From positions 1 to 52,073 of the forward strand of contig NZ_JAGGOS010000128.1 in NCBI RefSeq assembly GCF_018614205.1: a stretch of DNA of 52,073 nucleotides, given 5' to 3'. A program made the translations under genes and the position numbers. The notes below the pieces were generated by a model that had not been told where the DNA came from, made no database searches, and saw only the letters and a list, made by a program, of their open reading frames with translations. The DNA is from Streptomyces sp. ISL-36. GTDB taxonomy: Bacteria > Actinomycetota > Actinomycetes > Streptomycetales > Streptomycetaceae. This document shows, piece by piece, positions 30,640 through 40,100 of this stretch (positions are counted from its first letter, which is position 1; each line of letters begins with the position of its first letter).

Positions 30640-31155
30640 TCAAGAGGTCGGGGAGGACTCGCCTTCCGGGCTCGCGGGAAGGCCCGACTGGCGTGCGGAG
30701 AGAGCCGAGTTGAAGCGGGTCAGCAGCGTGCAGAACGACTCGCGCTCCGCCGCCGTCCAGCCCTCCGTCACCTGCGCCATCAGGTCGCGGCGCGAGGAGC
30801 GGACCTCCTCCAGGCGGGCGAGACCGCGCGGGGAGAGCTGGAGGACGACCGCGCGCCCGTCCTCCGGGTGCGAGGTGCGCTTGACCAGGCCGGTGTCGAC
30901 GAGCGGGGCGACCTGGCGGGTGACGGTGGACGAGTCGATGCCCATGCCCGCCGCGAGCGCCTTGACGCCCATCGGCCCTTCCTGGTCGAGCCGGTTCAGG
31001 AGCAGGTAGGCGGCGCGGTCCATCGAGTTGCGGAGCTGGCCCGTGCCGCCGAGACGGGTCTGTTCGGCCCGGCGGGCGAAGACGGCCACCTGGTGCTGGA
31101 GGGCATCGAGGAGACCGGGGTCATGCTCAGTCGTCATGTCCTGAGATGTGGGCAT
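30640..31155 (-). CDS. MarR family transcriptional regulator
   Basis: A 171-residue MarR protein. The winged-helix is clear: LRNSMDRAAYLLLNRLDQEG, MGVKALAAGMGIDSSTVTRQ (recognition helix), then VKRTSHPEDGRAVVLQLSPR (wing). ATG 31155 is preferred over the 31305 extension, which crosses the divergent ilvA start; ATG 31137 (MTTEHDPG) is an alternative. It is divergent from threonine dehydratase and followed within 31 bp by the sigma-like gene. Its ligand is unknown. Confidence 0.92.
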   Translation of the reverse strand: MPTSQDMTTEHDPGLLDALQHQVAVFARRAEQTRLGGTGQLRNSMDRAAYLLLNRLDQEGPMGVKALAAGMGIDSSTVTRQVAPLVDTGLVKRTSHPEDGRAVVLQLSPRGLARLEEVRSSRRDLMAQVTEGWTAAERESFCTLLTRFNSALSARQSGLPASPEGESSPTS

Positions 31156-31202
31156 GGCTGTGGGGGGCTCTCTCGTGCGGTGGTCGGTTGGTGGGGGACA
31201 GA

Positions 31203-31228
31203 GTACGCGGACCTGTGTGGGTCCGTAC
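31203..31228. promoter_or_regulatory. Imperfect inverted repeat between MarR and ilvA
   Basis: GTACGCGGACC and GGTCCGTAC pair apart from a 2-nt bulge, in the 148-bp divergent gap. The size suits a MarR-dimer site; binding is inferred. Confidence 0.35.
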
Positions 31229-31303
31229 CTGCGCTGCGCAAACCCGATGCACCGCCTCTCGCCCGGGCGGCCACGGCGCCGTTGAGCTGCGAGACTTGAT
31301 GTC

Positions 31304-32533
31304 ATGAGCTTCCGTACGCCTCACCCCTTGCATCCCCTGATCCTCGACGATGTGCGCGGGGCGCAGAAGATGCTCTCCGGGGTGGCCAGAGTGACCGCGA
31401 TGGAAGGCAGCCGGTATCTGTCCTCGCTGGTGGGGGCCCCTGTCCACCTCAAGTGCGAGAACCTGCAACGGACCGGTTCGTTCAAGCTGCGCGGGGCGTA
31501 CGTACGGATCTCGGGGCTGCGGCCCGAGCAGCGGGCGGCCGGTGTCGTCGCGGCCTCGGCGGGGAACCACGCGCAGGGGGTCGCGCTGGCCTCGGCGCTC
31601 CTCGGTGTGCGGTCGACGGTCTTCATGCCGGTGGGAGCGCCGCTGCCGAAGGTGGCGGCGACCCAGGAGTACGGCGCCGAGGTGCGGCTGCACGGCCATT
31701 TCTTCGACGAGACACTGGCGGCGGCGGAGGAGTACGCGGCGCAGACCGGAGCGGTCTTCATCCACCCCTTCGACCACCCGGACATCATCGCCGGGCAGGG
31801 CACCGTCGGCCTGGAGATCCTGGAGCAGTGCCCGGAGGTCCGCACGATCCTGGTCGGGGTGGGCGGCGGCGGTCTCGTGGCCGGCATCGGTCTCGCGGTG
31901 AAGTCGGTGCGGCCGGACGTGCGGGTGATCGGCGTCCAGGCGGCGGGGGCGGCCGCCTATCCGCCCTCGCTCGCCGCCGGCCACCCGGTCGTGGTCGAGT
32001 CGCCGGCGACGATGGCCGACGGGATCAAGGTCGGGCGCCCCGGCGACGTGCCGTTCGCGATGGTCCAGGAGTACGTCGACGACGTCGTCACCGTCTCCGA
32101 GGACGCCCTCTCCACGGCGCTGCTGCTCTGTCTGGAGCGGGCGAAGCTGGTGGTCGAACCGGCAGGCGCGAGCCCGGTGGCGGCGCTGCTGAGCGATCCG
32201 AAGGCGTTCCGGGGGCCGGTCGTGGCGGTGCTGTCCGGCGGGAACGTGGATCCGCTGCTGCTGCAGCGGATCCTGCGCCACGGCATGGCCGCCGGGGGCC
32301 GCTACCTCAGCCTGCGGCTGCGGGTCACGGACCGGCCGGGCGCGCTGGCGACGCTGCTCGCGGTGCTCACCGTCGTCGACGCGAACGTGCTCGACGTGAG
32401 CCATGTGCGGACCGATCCGCGGCTGGGACTCACGGAGGCGGAGGTCGAGCTGCACCTGGAGACGAAGGGGCCGGAGCACTGCGCGGAGGTCGAGACGGCG
32501 CTGCGGGAGGCGGGGTACGTCGTCCTGGGCTGA
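31304..32533 (+). CDS. ilvA: Threonine ammonia-lyase (threonine dehydratase) with ACT domain
   Basis: A 409-residue short-form enzyme that makes 2-oxobutanoate from threonine for isoleucine synthesis or catabolism. The fold II PLP domain has CENLQRTGSFKLRGAYVRIS with PLP Lys61, AASAGNHAQGVALAS, the Gly-rich phosphate loop VGVGGGGLVAGIG and SGGNVDP. Residues about 335-409 are one ACT-like domain (SLRLRVTDRPGALATLLAVL). The single-ACT architecture matches the 400-residue actinobacterial enzymes. A terminator hairpin follows. Confidence 0.94.
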   Translation: MSFRTPHPLHPLILDDVRGAQKMLSGVARVTAMEGSRYLSSLVGAPVHLKCENLQRTGSFKLRGAYVRISGLRPEQRAAGVVAASAGNHAQGVALASALLGVRSTVFMPVGAPLPKVAATQEYGAEVRLHGHFFDETLAAAEEYAAQTGAVFIHPFDHPDIIAGQGTVGLEILEQCPEVRTILVGVGGGGLVAGIGLAVKSVRPDVRVIGVQAAGAAAYPPSLAAGHPVVVESPATMADGIKVGRPGDVPFAMVQEYVDDVVTVSEDALSTALLLCLERAKLVVEPAGASPVAALLSDPKAFRGPVVAVLSGGNVDPLLLQRILRHGMAAGGRYLSLRLRVTDRPGALATLLAVLTVVDANVLDVSHVRTDPRLGLTEAEVELHLETKGPEHCAEVETALREAGYVVLG

Positions 32534-32605
32534 CGGACAGCTGGGCTGACGGACAGCCTGGGCTGAGGGGGAGCCTGGGCCGATGGAGAGCGGCGGAGCA
32601 GTACG
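32534..32605. repeat. Degenerate repeats after ilvA
   Basis: GGGCTGACGGACAGC occurs twice (from 32528 and 32545) and a decayed copy (GGGCTGAGGGGGAGCCTGGGC) follows, making a three-unit array just after the ilvA stop. Confidence 0.5.
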
Positions 32606-32641
32606 GCGAGCGCCGGGGACCGGGAGGTCCCCGGCGCTCGC
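32606..32641 (+). terminator. Terminator after ilvA
   Basis: A perfect 16-bp stem, GCGAGCGCCGGGGACC / GGTCCCCGGCGCTCGC, with loop GGGA, followed by TCGTTCT. Confidence 0.85.
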
Positions 32642-32669
32642 TCGTTCTCCACAGCCTTTCCGGAAGGGC

Positions 32670-32698
32670 TTGTGTATCGCGATGTATCGCGTTATGGT
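32670..32698 (+). promoter_or_regulatory. Promoter of the DrrAB-type operon with operator in the spacer
   Basis: A -35 TTGTGT (32670-32675) and -10 TATGGT (32693-32698) are 17 bp apart. The spacer holds CGCGAT-GT-ATCGCG (32678-32691), a perfect inverted repeat that is also two direct TGTATCGCG copies. Repressor binding here would occlude RNA polymerase. No regulator gene adjoins the operon. The 89-nt leader to ATG 32788 includes GGGAG at the expected place. Confidence 0.6.
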
Positions 32699-32787
32699 GT
32701 GGCTCCCGTCACAAATCCACTGGGCGGGGATGGTCCTTCAAACCTAAACTTGGGTGGAAAACGCCCGAATTCGCTGGGAGAACCCAC

Positions 32788-33816
32788 ATGCCAGGCGCGA
32801 TCTACGCCGAAGGTCTGGTGAAGACCTTCGGCGACGTACGAGCTCTGGACGGCGTGGACCTCGATGTTCCCGAGGGCACGGTCCTGGGCCTGCTCGGCCC
32901 GAACGGCGCGGGGAAGACGACCGCCGTGCGTGTACTGACGACCCTGCTCCAGCCGGACAGCGGAAGGGCCGTCGTCGCCGGAATCGACGTGCTCAAGCAT
33001 CCCAACGAGGTCCGGCGCTCGATCGGTCTCTCCGGCCAGTTCGCCGCCGTCGACGAATATCTGACCGGACGCGAGAACCTCCAGATGGTCGCCCGGCTCT
33101 ACCAGATGAACGCCAAGCGGGCGAAGGCCCGGGCGGGCGAACTGCTCGAACGCTTCAGCCTCGCGGACGCGGCCGACCGCCCCGCGAAGACCTACTCCGG
33201 CGGCATGCGCCGCCGCCTCGACCTCGCCGCCGCCCTGGTCGTCTCCCCGCCGGTGATGTTCATGGACGAGCCGACGACCGGCCTCGACCCACGGAACCGG
33301 CAGGCGCTCTGGGAGGTCATCCAGGAGCTGGTCGCGGGCGGTACGACGCTGCTCCTGACGACCCAGTATCTGGAGGAGGCCGACCACCTGGCCCACGACA
33401 TCTGCGTCGTCGACCACGGCAAGGTCATCGCACGCGGCACGTCCGACCAGCTCAAGGCCCAGACGGGCGGCGAGCGCGTCGAGGTCGTCGTCCACGAGCC
33501 GGAGATGATCCCCCGCGCCCGCGACGTCCTCGCCCGCTACGGCCTGGCGGGCATAGGCCACGGCGAGGTCTCCGTCGAGGAGCACACCCGCAAGCTGACC
33601 GTCCCCGTCACCGGCGGCGCGAAGCTCCTCGCCGAGGTCATCCGCGATCTCGACACCGTCGGCGTCGAGATCGACGACATCGGCCTGCGCCGGCCCACCC
33701 TCGACGACGTCTTCATCTCGCTGACCGGCCACGCGGCCGACCTGGCGGACGAGGAGAACGGCGGGGCGGCGGCGGACACGAAGGGCCGGAAGAGCCGGAA
33801 GGAGGCGGTCAAGTGA
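32788..33816 (+). CDS. ABC transporter ATP-binding protein, DrrA type
   Basis: A 342-residue ATPase of the daunorubicin-resistance class. It has Walker A GPNGAGKTTAVRVL, the Q-loop in GLSGQFAAVDEYLTGREN, signature YSGGMRRRLDLAAAL, Walker B VMFMDEPTTGLDPRNR and switch His in LLTTQYLEEAD. The C-terminal extension with LRRPTLDDVFISLTG is the DrrA-specific tail. It powers export by the membrane partner encoded next; a GTGA overlap couples them. The substrate is probably a hydrophobic drug or lipid, but is unknown. Confidence 0.95.
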   Translation: MPGAIYAEGLVKTFGDVRALDGVDLDVPEGTVLGLLGPNGAGKTTAVRVLTTLLQPDSGRAVVAGIDVLKHPNEVRRSIGLSGQFAAVDEYLTGRENLQMVARLYQMNAKRAKARAGELLERFSLADAADRPAKTYSGGMRRRLDLAAALVVSPPVMFMDEPTTGLDPRNRQALWEVIQELVAGGTTLLLTTQYLEEADHLAHDICVVDHGKVIARGTSDQLKAQTGGERVEVVVHEPEMIPRARDVLARYGLAGIGHGEVSVEEHTRKLTVPVTGGAKLLAEVIRDLDTVGVEIDDIGLRRPTLDDVFISLTGHAADLADEENGGAAADTKGRKSRKEAVK

Positions 33817-34658
33817 CCGCGGTGACCGACGCTGTCGCACCCCCGAAAGCGCGCGGCGGCATAGCCCAGTCCGTCGGCGACTCCCTCGTGGTCGCCAAGC
33901 GCAACCTGATCCGGATGACCCGGATCCCGGAGATGGTCATCTTCGGGCTCATCCAGCCGATCATGTTCGTGGTGCTGTTCAGCTACGTCTTCGGCGGCTC
34001 CATGAACATCGGCGGCTCGACCTCTCCGGGCATCTACCGCGAGTTCCTGATGGCGGGCATCTTCGCCCAGACCGTCACCTTCGCCACGGCCGGTGCGGGC
34101 GCGGGCATCGCCGACGACATGCACAAGGGCCTCATCGACCGATTCCGCTCCCTGCCGATGGCCCGCGGCGCGGTCCTCACCGGCCGCACCCTGGCCGACC
34201 TGGTGCAGACCGCCCTCACGGTCGTGGTCCTCGCGATCGTCGCCCTCCTGGTTGGCTGGCGCATCCACGAGGGCATACCCAAGGCGCTGGGCGCCTTCGC
34301 CCTCCTGCTCTTCCTGGGCTACGCCTTCTCCTGGATCGGCGCGCTGATCGGCCTCTCGGTCCGCACCCCGGAGGCGGCGACCTCGGGCGGACTGATCTGG
34401 CTCTTCCCCGTCACGTTCATCTCGAACGCCTTCGTGGACTCCAGCCAGATGACCCCCTGGCTGCGTCACATCGCCGAATGGAACCCGTTCAGCGCGACGG
34501 TCCAGGCGTGCCGCGAACTCTTCGGCAACCCCGGGGTCTCACCGTCCGACGCCTGGCCGATGCAGCACCCGGTGTGGGCCTCGCTCCTCTGGTCGGTGCT
34601 GATCATCCTGGTCTTCCGGACCCTGGCGGTCCGCAAGTACCGCTCGGCGACGGTGTGA
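33813..34658 (+). CDS. ABC-2 type permease, DrrB type
   Basis: A 281-residue membrane protein with six transmembrane helices, ABC2_membrane fold. Marks are RNLIRMTRIPEMVIFGLIQP before TM1, MHKGLIDRFRSLPMARGAVL (the cytoplasmic coupling loop, with E/D-x-x-x-G-x-x-R-x-R-x-L-P) and a C-terminal NPFSATVQACRELFGNP. It forms the pore driven by the DrrA-like ATPase. GTG 33813 overlaps the ATPase stop; GGAAGGAGG is 7 nt upstream. Confidence 0.94.
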   Translation: MTAVTDAVAPPKARGGIAQSVGDSLVVAKRNLIRMTRIPEMVIFGLIQPIMFVVLFSYVFGGSMNIGGSTSPGIYREFLMAGIFAQTVTFATAGAGAGIADDMHKGLIDRFRSLPMARGAVLTGRTLADLVQTALTVVVLAIVALLVGWRIHEGIPKALGAFALLLFLGYAFSWIGALIGLSVRTPEAATSGGLIWLFPVTFISNAFVDSSQMTPWLRHIAEWNPFSATVQACRELFGNPGVSPSDAWPMQHPVWASLLWSVLIILVFRTLAVRKYRSATV

Positions 34659-34748
34659 CTCAGAGCAGGTAGCCGGAGACCACCGGGCCGTCGGGGAGGG
34701 CGACGAAGACCGCCCCTTCGGCGGCCGGTGCCGGTGCACACAGTGCGA

Positions 34749-34776
34749 AGGGCCGGACCCCGAGAGGTCCGGCCCT
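34749..34776. terminator. Terminator between the ABC operon and greA
   Basis: A perfect 11-bp stem, AGGGCCGGACC / GGTCCGGCCCT, with a 6-nt loop, between convergent genes ending at 34658 and 34798. Confidence 0.75.
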
Positions 34777-34797
34777 GCGCGGAAGGGTAGAGAAGCG

Positions 34798-35295
34798 TCA
34801 GCCGGTGTACGGCGTGGCGCTGAGGACCTTCACCGTGGCCTTCCTGCCGTTCGGCAGTTCGTACTCGGCGTCCTCGCCGGCCTTCTTGCCGTTGACGCCC
34901 ACGCCGAGCGGGGACTGCGGCGAGTACGTCTCGATGTCACTGCTCGCGTACTCGCGCGAGGCGAGCAGGAAGGTCATCGTGTCGTCCTCGTCACCGTCGA
35001 AGGCGATCGTGACGACCATGCCGGGGGCGACGACGCCTTCGTCGGCCGGAGCCTCGCCCACCTTGGCGTGCTCGAGCAACTGGGTCAGCTGGCGGACCCG
35101 GAGCTCCTGCTTGCCCTGCTCCTCCTTGGCCGCGTGGTACCCGCCGTTCTCGCGCAGGTCGCCCTCCTCGCGCGCCGCGGCGATCTTGGCGGCGATCTCG
35201 GTTCGCGCGGGACCAGACAGGTACTCCAGCTCGGCCCTGAGCTGGTTGTACGCCTCCTGGGTGAGCCAGGTGACGTTGTCGCTGGTCTGGGTCAC
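34798..35295 (-). CDS. greA: Transcription elongation factor GreA
   Basis: A 165-residue GreA. The N-terminal coiled coil has WLTQEAYNQLRAELEYLSGP, then REEGDLRENGGYHAAKEEQG with the conserved Asp-Leu-x-Glu-Asn tip that stimulates RNA cleavage in backtracked polymerase. The C-terminal FKBP-like domain ends VGVNGKKAGEDAEYELPNGR. It is slightly longer than E. coli GreA (158). GTG 35295 has GAGGAG upstream and is preferred over an extension to 35325. Confidence 0.95.
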   Translation of the reverse strand: MTQTSDNVTWLTQEAYNQLRAELEYLSGPARTEIAAKIAAAREEGDLRENGGYHAAKEEQGKQELRVRQLTQLLEHAKVGEAPADEGVVAPGMVVTIAFDGDEDDTMTFLLASREYASSDIETYSPQSPLGVGVNGKKAGEDAEYELPNGRKATVKVLSATPYTG

Positions 35296-35375
35296 AGGTG
35301 CTCCTCGTAGGTACTGGGAATACAAAGCATCGCCCTACCCAGAAGGATTGTCCGTCCTGGGTGGGCGAAACCACG

Positions 35376-35381
35376 AGCCTA
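35376..35381 (-). promoter_or_regulatory. Candidate -10 of greA
   Basis: The minus strand reads TTGTTAGGCTCGTGG; TAGGCT (35381-35376) lies 80 nt before the GTG. The rest of the 189-bp gap to the DUF4307 stop (35485) shows no gene. Confidence 0.4.
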
Positions 35382-35484
35382 ACAATTAGTGGCGAAAAGG
35401 GGGAGGACATAAACCACCGGGATGGCGTCGCTCCTGGTCAGCGGGCGGATCGTGCTCGACGCGCCGGTCGGCCCCTACCCACCG

Positions 35485-35886
35485 CTACTGCGCCGTACAC
35501 CCCACGAGCTCGGCGCTGGTCGCCTTCGCGGTGGTACGGATCGAGTACACGCGGTCGATGCGCTCCACGGCGTCGTCGAGGCGGACGTCCTTGCGGCCGA
35601 CCTCGGCCCCGTCCTCGGCGCGCGAGCGCAGGGTGCAGACGCCCGTGACGTCGGCGTCCTTGCGGACCTCCAGGTGCACCTGGACCTCGCCGTCGCTCAC
35701 CACGTCGAACTTGATCATCTCGGCGCTGATCTTGTTGTCGACGACGTAGTACCAGCCGAACCAGCCCATCAGGCCGAGGAACAGCACGCCGAGCACGGCG
35801 CCGACGACCCTGAGCGTGCGGTCGGCGCGCTGATCCGCGGAGCGGCCGTAGCGCCCGTCGGGCAGCTGCTCTCGCACCGCGCTCAT
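35485..35886 (-). CDS. DUF4307 membrane protein
   Basis: A 133-residue single-pass membrane protein. The N-terminus is cytoplasmic (MSAVREQLPDGRYGRSADQR), one transmembrane helix spans about 27-48 (VVGAVLGVLFLGLMGWFGWY), and a beta-rich extracytoplasmic domain follows (MIKFDVVSDGEVQVHLEVRK, then GVCTLRSRAEDG and the terminal VGCTAQ). The two outer Cys may form a disulfide. DUF4307 proteins lie beside mca in many actinobacteria, as here (divergent, 97 bp); the function is unknown. Confidence 0.9.
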   Translation of the reverse strand: MSAVREQLPDGRYGRSADQRADRTLRVVGAVLGVLFLGLMGWFGWYYVVDNKISAEMIKFDVVSDGEVQVHLEVRKDADVTGVCTLRSRAEDGAEVGRKDVRLDDAVERIDRVYSIRTTAKATSAELVGCTAQ

Positions 35887-35983
35887 GATCTTTCCTCTCG
35901 CCTCGGGGGACCCGGAATTTTCCGCCCCCCGGTTCCGTCACTATAGAAGCCTCCCTCCGCGACGAATCACTGAGGATCGAGTC

Positions 35984-36865
35984 TTGACTGAGCAGCTGCG
36001 ACTGATGGCCGTTCACGCCCACCCCGACGACGAGTCGAGCAAGGGCGCGGCGACGATGGCCAAGTATGTGTCCGAGGGGGTGGACGTCCTTGTGGTCACG
36101 TGCACGGGCGGCGAGCGCGGCTCCATCCTCAACCCGAAGCTCCAGGGCGACGCCTACATCGAGGCGAACATCCACGAGGTGCGCCGCAAGGAGATGGACG
36201 AGGCCCGCGAGATCCTCGGCGTGAAGCAGGAGTGGCTCGGCTTCGTCGACTCCGGCCTTCCCGAGGGCGACCCGCTGCCGCCGCTGCCCGAGGGCTGTTT
36301 CGCCCTGGAGGACATCGACAAGGCGGCCGGCGCGCTGGTCCGCAAGATCCGTTCCTTCCGTCCGCAGGTCATCACGACCTACGACGAGAACGGCGGCTAC
36401 CCGCACCCCGACCACATCATGACCCACAAGATCACGATGGTGGCCTTCGACGGCGCGGCGGACACCGAGAAGTACCCCGAGGACGAGTTCGGCCCGGCGT
36501 TCCAGCCGCAGAAGCTCTACTACAACCAGGGCTTCAACCGTCCCCGCACCCTCGCCCTGCACCAGGCGCTGCTGGACCGGGGCATGGAGTCCCCGTACGG
36601 CGAGTGGCTGGAGCGCTGGAAGGAGTTCCAGCGTGCCGAGCGCACGCTGACCACGTACGTGCCGTGCGCGGAGTTCTTCGAGACCCGCGACAAGGCCCTG
36701 GTCGCGCACCGTACGCAGATCGACCCGGACGGTGGCTGGTTCCGGGTGCCCATGGAGATCCAGAAGGAGGTCTGGCCGACGGAGGAGTACGAGCTCAGCA
36801 AGTCGCTGGTCGATACCTCCCTCCCCGAGAGCGACCTCTTCGCGGGCATCCGCGACAATGCCTGA
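35984..36865 (+). CDS. mca: Mycothiol S-conjugate amidase
   Basis: A 293-residue zinc amidase of the PIG-L/LmbE fold. Zinc ligands are in MAVHAHPDDESSKG (H-x-x-D-D) and NGGYPHPDHIMTH; CTGGERGSILNPKLQG is the substrate loop. Mca cleaves mycothiol-toxin conjugates into mercapturic acids for export and glucosaminyl-inositol, the main actinobacterial thiol detoxification route. The rare TTG start at 35984 is chosen because the conserved EQLRLMAVHAHPDDE begins there and GAGG lies 9 nt upstream; it also avoids running into the divergent DUF4307 start. Confidence 0.95.
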   Translation: MTEQLRLMAVHAHPDDESSKGAATMAKYVSEGVDVLVVTCTGGERGSILNPKLQGDAYIEANIHEVRRKEMDEAREILGVKQEWLGFVDSGLPEGDPLPPLPEGCFALEDIDKAAGALVRKIRSFRPQVITTYDENGGYPHPDHIMTHKITMVAFDGAADTEKYPEDEFGPAFQPQKLYYNQGFNRPRTLALHQALLDRGMESPYGEWLERWKEFQRAERTLTTYVPCAEFFETRDKALVAHRTQIDPDGGWFRVPMEIQKEVWPTEEYELSKSLVDTSLPESDLFAGIRDNA

Positions 36866-37124
36866 CATGAGCGCACACCTGGCACTGACCCAGCTTGTCC
36901 CCTTGGCCGCCCAGGAGCTGGACAAGAACAAGGTGACCCCCGGCGTCCTCGGGTTCGTCGTCTTCGCCGTGATGGCCGGGGCCGTCTGGCTGCTGATGAA
37001 GTCGATGAACCGCCACATGGGCAAGGTCTCCTTCGAGGAGGCCACGGACCCGGCGGCGACCGCCGGGTCCGCCGCGAAGCCGGCCGAGGCGGCCCAGGCG
37101 GCCAAGGCGGCCACGCGGGAGTAG
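36858..37124 (+). CDS. Small membrane protein downstream of mca
   Basis: An 88-residue protein with one transmembrane helix (about 30-49, VLGFVVFAVMAGAVWLLMKS) followed by MNRHMGKVSFEEA and an Ala/Lys-rich tail (AAKPAEAAQAAKAA). ATG 36858 overlaps the mca stop by 8 bp; ATG 36867, one base after the mca TGA, is an equally plausible start. It is therefore probably translationally coupled to mca. Function unknown. Confidence 0.82.
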   Translation: MPDMSAHLALTQLVPLAAQELDKNKVTPGVLGFVVFAVMAGAVWLLMKSMNRHMGKVSFEEATDPAATAGSAAKPAEAAQAAKAATRE

Positions 37125-37191
37125 CCGGCGCGCGGCAGCGGGGCGGCCCCGCGCCGGGGGCAGGCGGACGACCGCCGGCACCCGCCGCGGA

Positions 37192-40100
37192 TCAGCCCTG
37201 CGAGCCCGCCCGGCCCACCTCCGGTTCATGGCCCGGAACCGGTACGCCCATCACCTCACGGGCGTGCCGGTTCGGCACCATGCGCAGGTCCCAGGCCCGC
37301 CACCCCGCGTCGAGCTGGACGCCCCGCTCCAGGACCAGGGCGTACGCCTCCGCGCAGTCCTCCAGCTTTCCGTCCCGCGCCGGGTGACGGTCCTCGACCA
37401 GCCGGCGCAGCTCCTCCTGAGCGACCGCCGTGCCCACCTCCACCCCGCCCGGAGAGGCGTACGGAAGCAGGGTGCAGCGCAGGAAGAGAGCCCAGTCGGC
37501 ACCCCGACGGTCCTGGTACGAGAGGAAGAGCCGGGCCGCCTCCGCGCACAGCTCCAGAGCCTGCCCGGCCTTCGCGTTCCCGCCGTCCACGATCGCCAGC
37601 TCCAGGCAGGTCCAGGCCTCGCCGTGGGCCACCCCGATGCGGTGGAAGTCCGCCCGGGCGTCGACCAGGAGCTGCCGTGCGAAGCCGGAGTTGCGCAGAT
37701 TGCCGGTCTGGGCGGCGCGCTGGTCGCGGGTGACCCGCCCCGAGTGGTGCCGGGCGCAGGCCAGCCCGTAGACGTCCCGCATCCGCGAGAACATCGTCCG
37801 CGCCCGCTCCAGCTCCCGTACCGCCTCGTCCAGATCACCGCTCTCCTCGAGCGCGTGACCCAGGTAGTACAGCGTCCAGGCCTCGCCCCGGGCGTCCTCC
37901 AGATCGCGGTGACGGGCCAGCGCCCCCCGCAGCCCGTCGACCGCGGGCGCGATGTCGCCCTCGACGAGCCGCGCACGGGCCAGCTGCGTCAGCGCCCACG
38001 CCTCGCCGCGCCCGTCGTGGGTACGGCCGTACAGGTCGAGGGCCAGACGCAGCTCGGCGTCGGCCCGCCCCACATCGCCCATCCGCAGGCACACCTGCCC
38101 CCGCTGGAAGTGCGCCCAGGCCTCGCCGTGCAGCGACTCGTTCTCCCGGTGCAGTTCCAGCGCCGCGTCCAGCAGTTCCAGCGCCTCCGCGAGCCGCCCC
38201 CGGTCCCGCTCGACCGCCGCGAGGGCGTGCAGCGTCCAGCCCCGGTCGGCGGCGAGCGACTCCGGCTCCTGCAGGGCGAGGGCCTCCCGGAGCTTCACCG
38301 AGGCCTCCGTCAGATTGCCCTGGTGGTGCAGGGTGATCCCGAGCGAGCAGAGCGCGAGCGCGGCCCCCGCGTCCTGGTGGGCCTCCTGGTAGAGGGAGAC
38401 CACCGAGGTCAGGGTGGTGCGCGCCTTGTCGAGCTCGCCGAGCTGACGGGCCGCGATACCGGTCCTCCACTGCACCGAGCGGGAGAGCAGCCCCTGCCCG
38501 ACGGCGTCGGTGAGCTCGTTGATCTCGCCCAGCCGGTAGAGATCGCCGCGCAGCAGGCAGTAGTCGCAGAGCGCGCCCAGCAGGTTCAGCACGGTCTGCT
38601 GGTCCACGCCCTCGGCGTTGCGCAGCGCCGCCGTGATGAAGCTCGACTCGTCGTCCAGCCAGCGCAGCGCCGCGTCCAGCGAGCCGAAACCGTGGCCCCC
38701 GAAGCGGTCGGCGCGCGTCGACATCTTCCCGTCGACCATCCGGATCACCGCGTCCGCGAGCTCCGCGTAGTTCTGGATCAGCCGCTCCTGCGCGGCCGCG
38801 ATCTCCGCCGCGTCCTCCTCCTCCTGGAGCCGGGCCGCCGCGAAACCGCGCACGGAGTCGTGCAGGCGGTAGCGCTCTCCGCCCACACCCCCACGGACGT
38901 GGTCCAGAAGACCGGCCCGGGCGAGCTCCCGCAGCAGCCGGGCCCCGTCCTTCCCGCCCCCGCCGAGGAGCGCGCCGGCCGCCGCCGCGCCCAGCGAGGC
39001 CCGCCCGGCCAGCGCGAGCCGCCGCAGCAGCCGCCGCCCGTCCTCGTCGAGATCCGTGAAGTACCGTACGGAGAAGGCCCGTTCGAGTGCGTCGACACCC
39101 CGTCCTGGGCGGTCGAGGAGCTGCGCCAGCTCGCCCATCGAGCGGCCGCCCAGCGAGGACCCGGCGACCCGCAGCGCCAGCGGAAGCCCCCCGCACAGCT
39201 CCCGGACCCGGTCGAAGGCCTCGGAGTCGTACGGGCCCGGGTCGGGCGCGTCGGCCGCCTCCCGCAGCAGCTCCTCCGCGCCCGCCGCGTCCAGCGCCTC
39301 CACCGGCAGCAGGTGCACGGACGCCGGCACCTCCGCACCGAGGTCCAGCGGCTCCCGGCAGGTGACCAGGACCAGGCTGTCCGAACGCTCCGGGAGCAGC
39401 GTGCGGACCTGTTCCGCGTCCACGGCGTCGTCCAGGACCACCGTCACCGGCAGTCCCGTCAGGTGCTGGTGGTACAACTCCGCGAGCCGGCGCACCTGCT
39501 GCTCCGCCGAGGACCGCTCACGGAAGAGGAGCTGCTCGCGCGGCGCGCCCAGCCGGTTCAGCAGGTGCAGCAGCGCCTCCCGGGTCGACAGCGGCTTCTC
39601 GCCCCGCGTCCCGCCGCCCCGCAGGTCCACCACGCACGCGCCCCGGAACTGGTCCTTCAGGGCGTGCGCCGCCCGTACCGCGAGCGTCGTGCGCCCCGCG
39701 CCGGGGGTCCCGTACAGCATCACCACCGTCGGGCGGGTCGTCGTCGACGCCCGCCCCGCCTGCACCCACCGGGTGATCCGGGCCAGCTCGGCGCGCCGCC
39801 CCGCGAACGGCCCGGCCGGGTCCGGCAGATGGCCGAACGACTGCTGGAGGACGGTCCTCCGCCGCGCCGCCGCGCTACGGTCCACGCCGCGCAACTGCGC
39901 GACGACCTTCTGTGCCGGATTCTGGGTGGCCGCGAGCAGGACCCGCTGCTGGTCGAGGAACGGGCGCACGCCCCGCACCTCCAGCGCCGTGAGCCACTGC
40001 AGCCGCAGCTGCTCGGTGCCGCCCGGCCGGCCGAGCGCTCCCGCCCTGCGGTGCGCGGCCGGCCAGTGCCCGGCGGTCACCTTCAGAACGGTCGCCGCCG

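Noticed and set aside
31156..31305. MarR start at 31305 giving 221 residues
   Set aside because: The extra N-terminus is low-complexity and would run into the divergent ilvA start; ATG 31155 gives a normal MarR length.
34660..34742. Minus-strand frame ending VALPDGPVVSGYLL between the ABC permease and greA
   Set aside because: It reads like a gene end, but it has no start codon before running through the terminator hairpin; at most a remnant.
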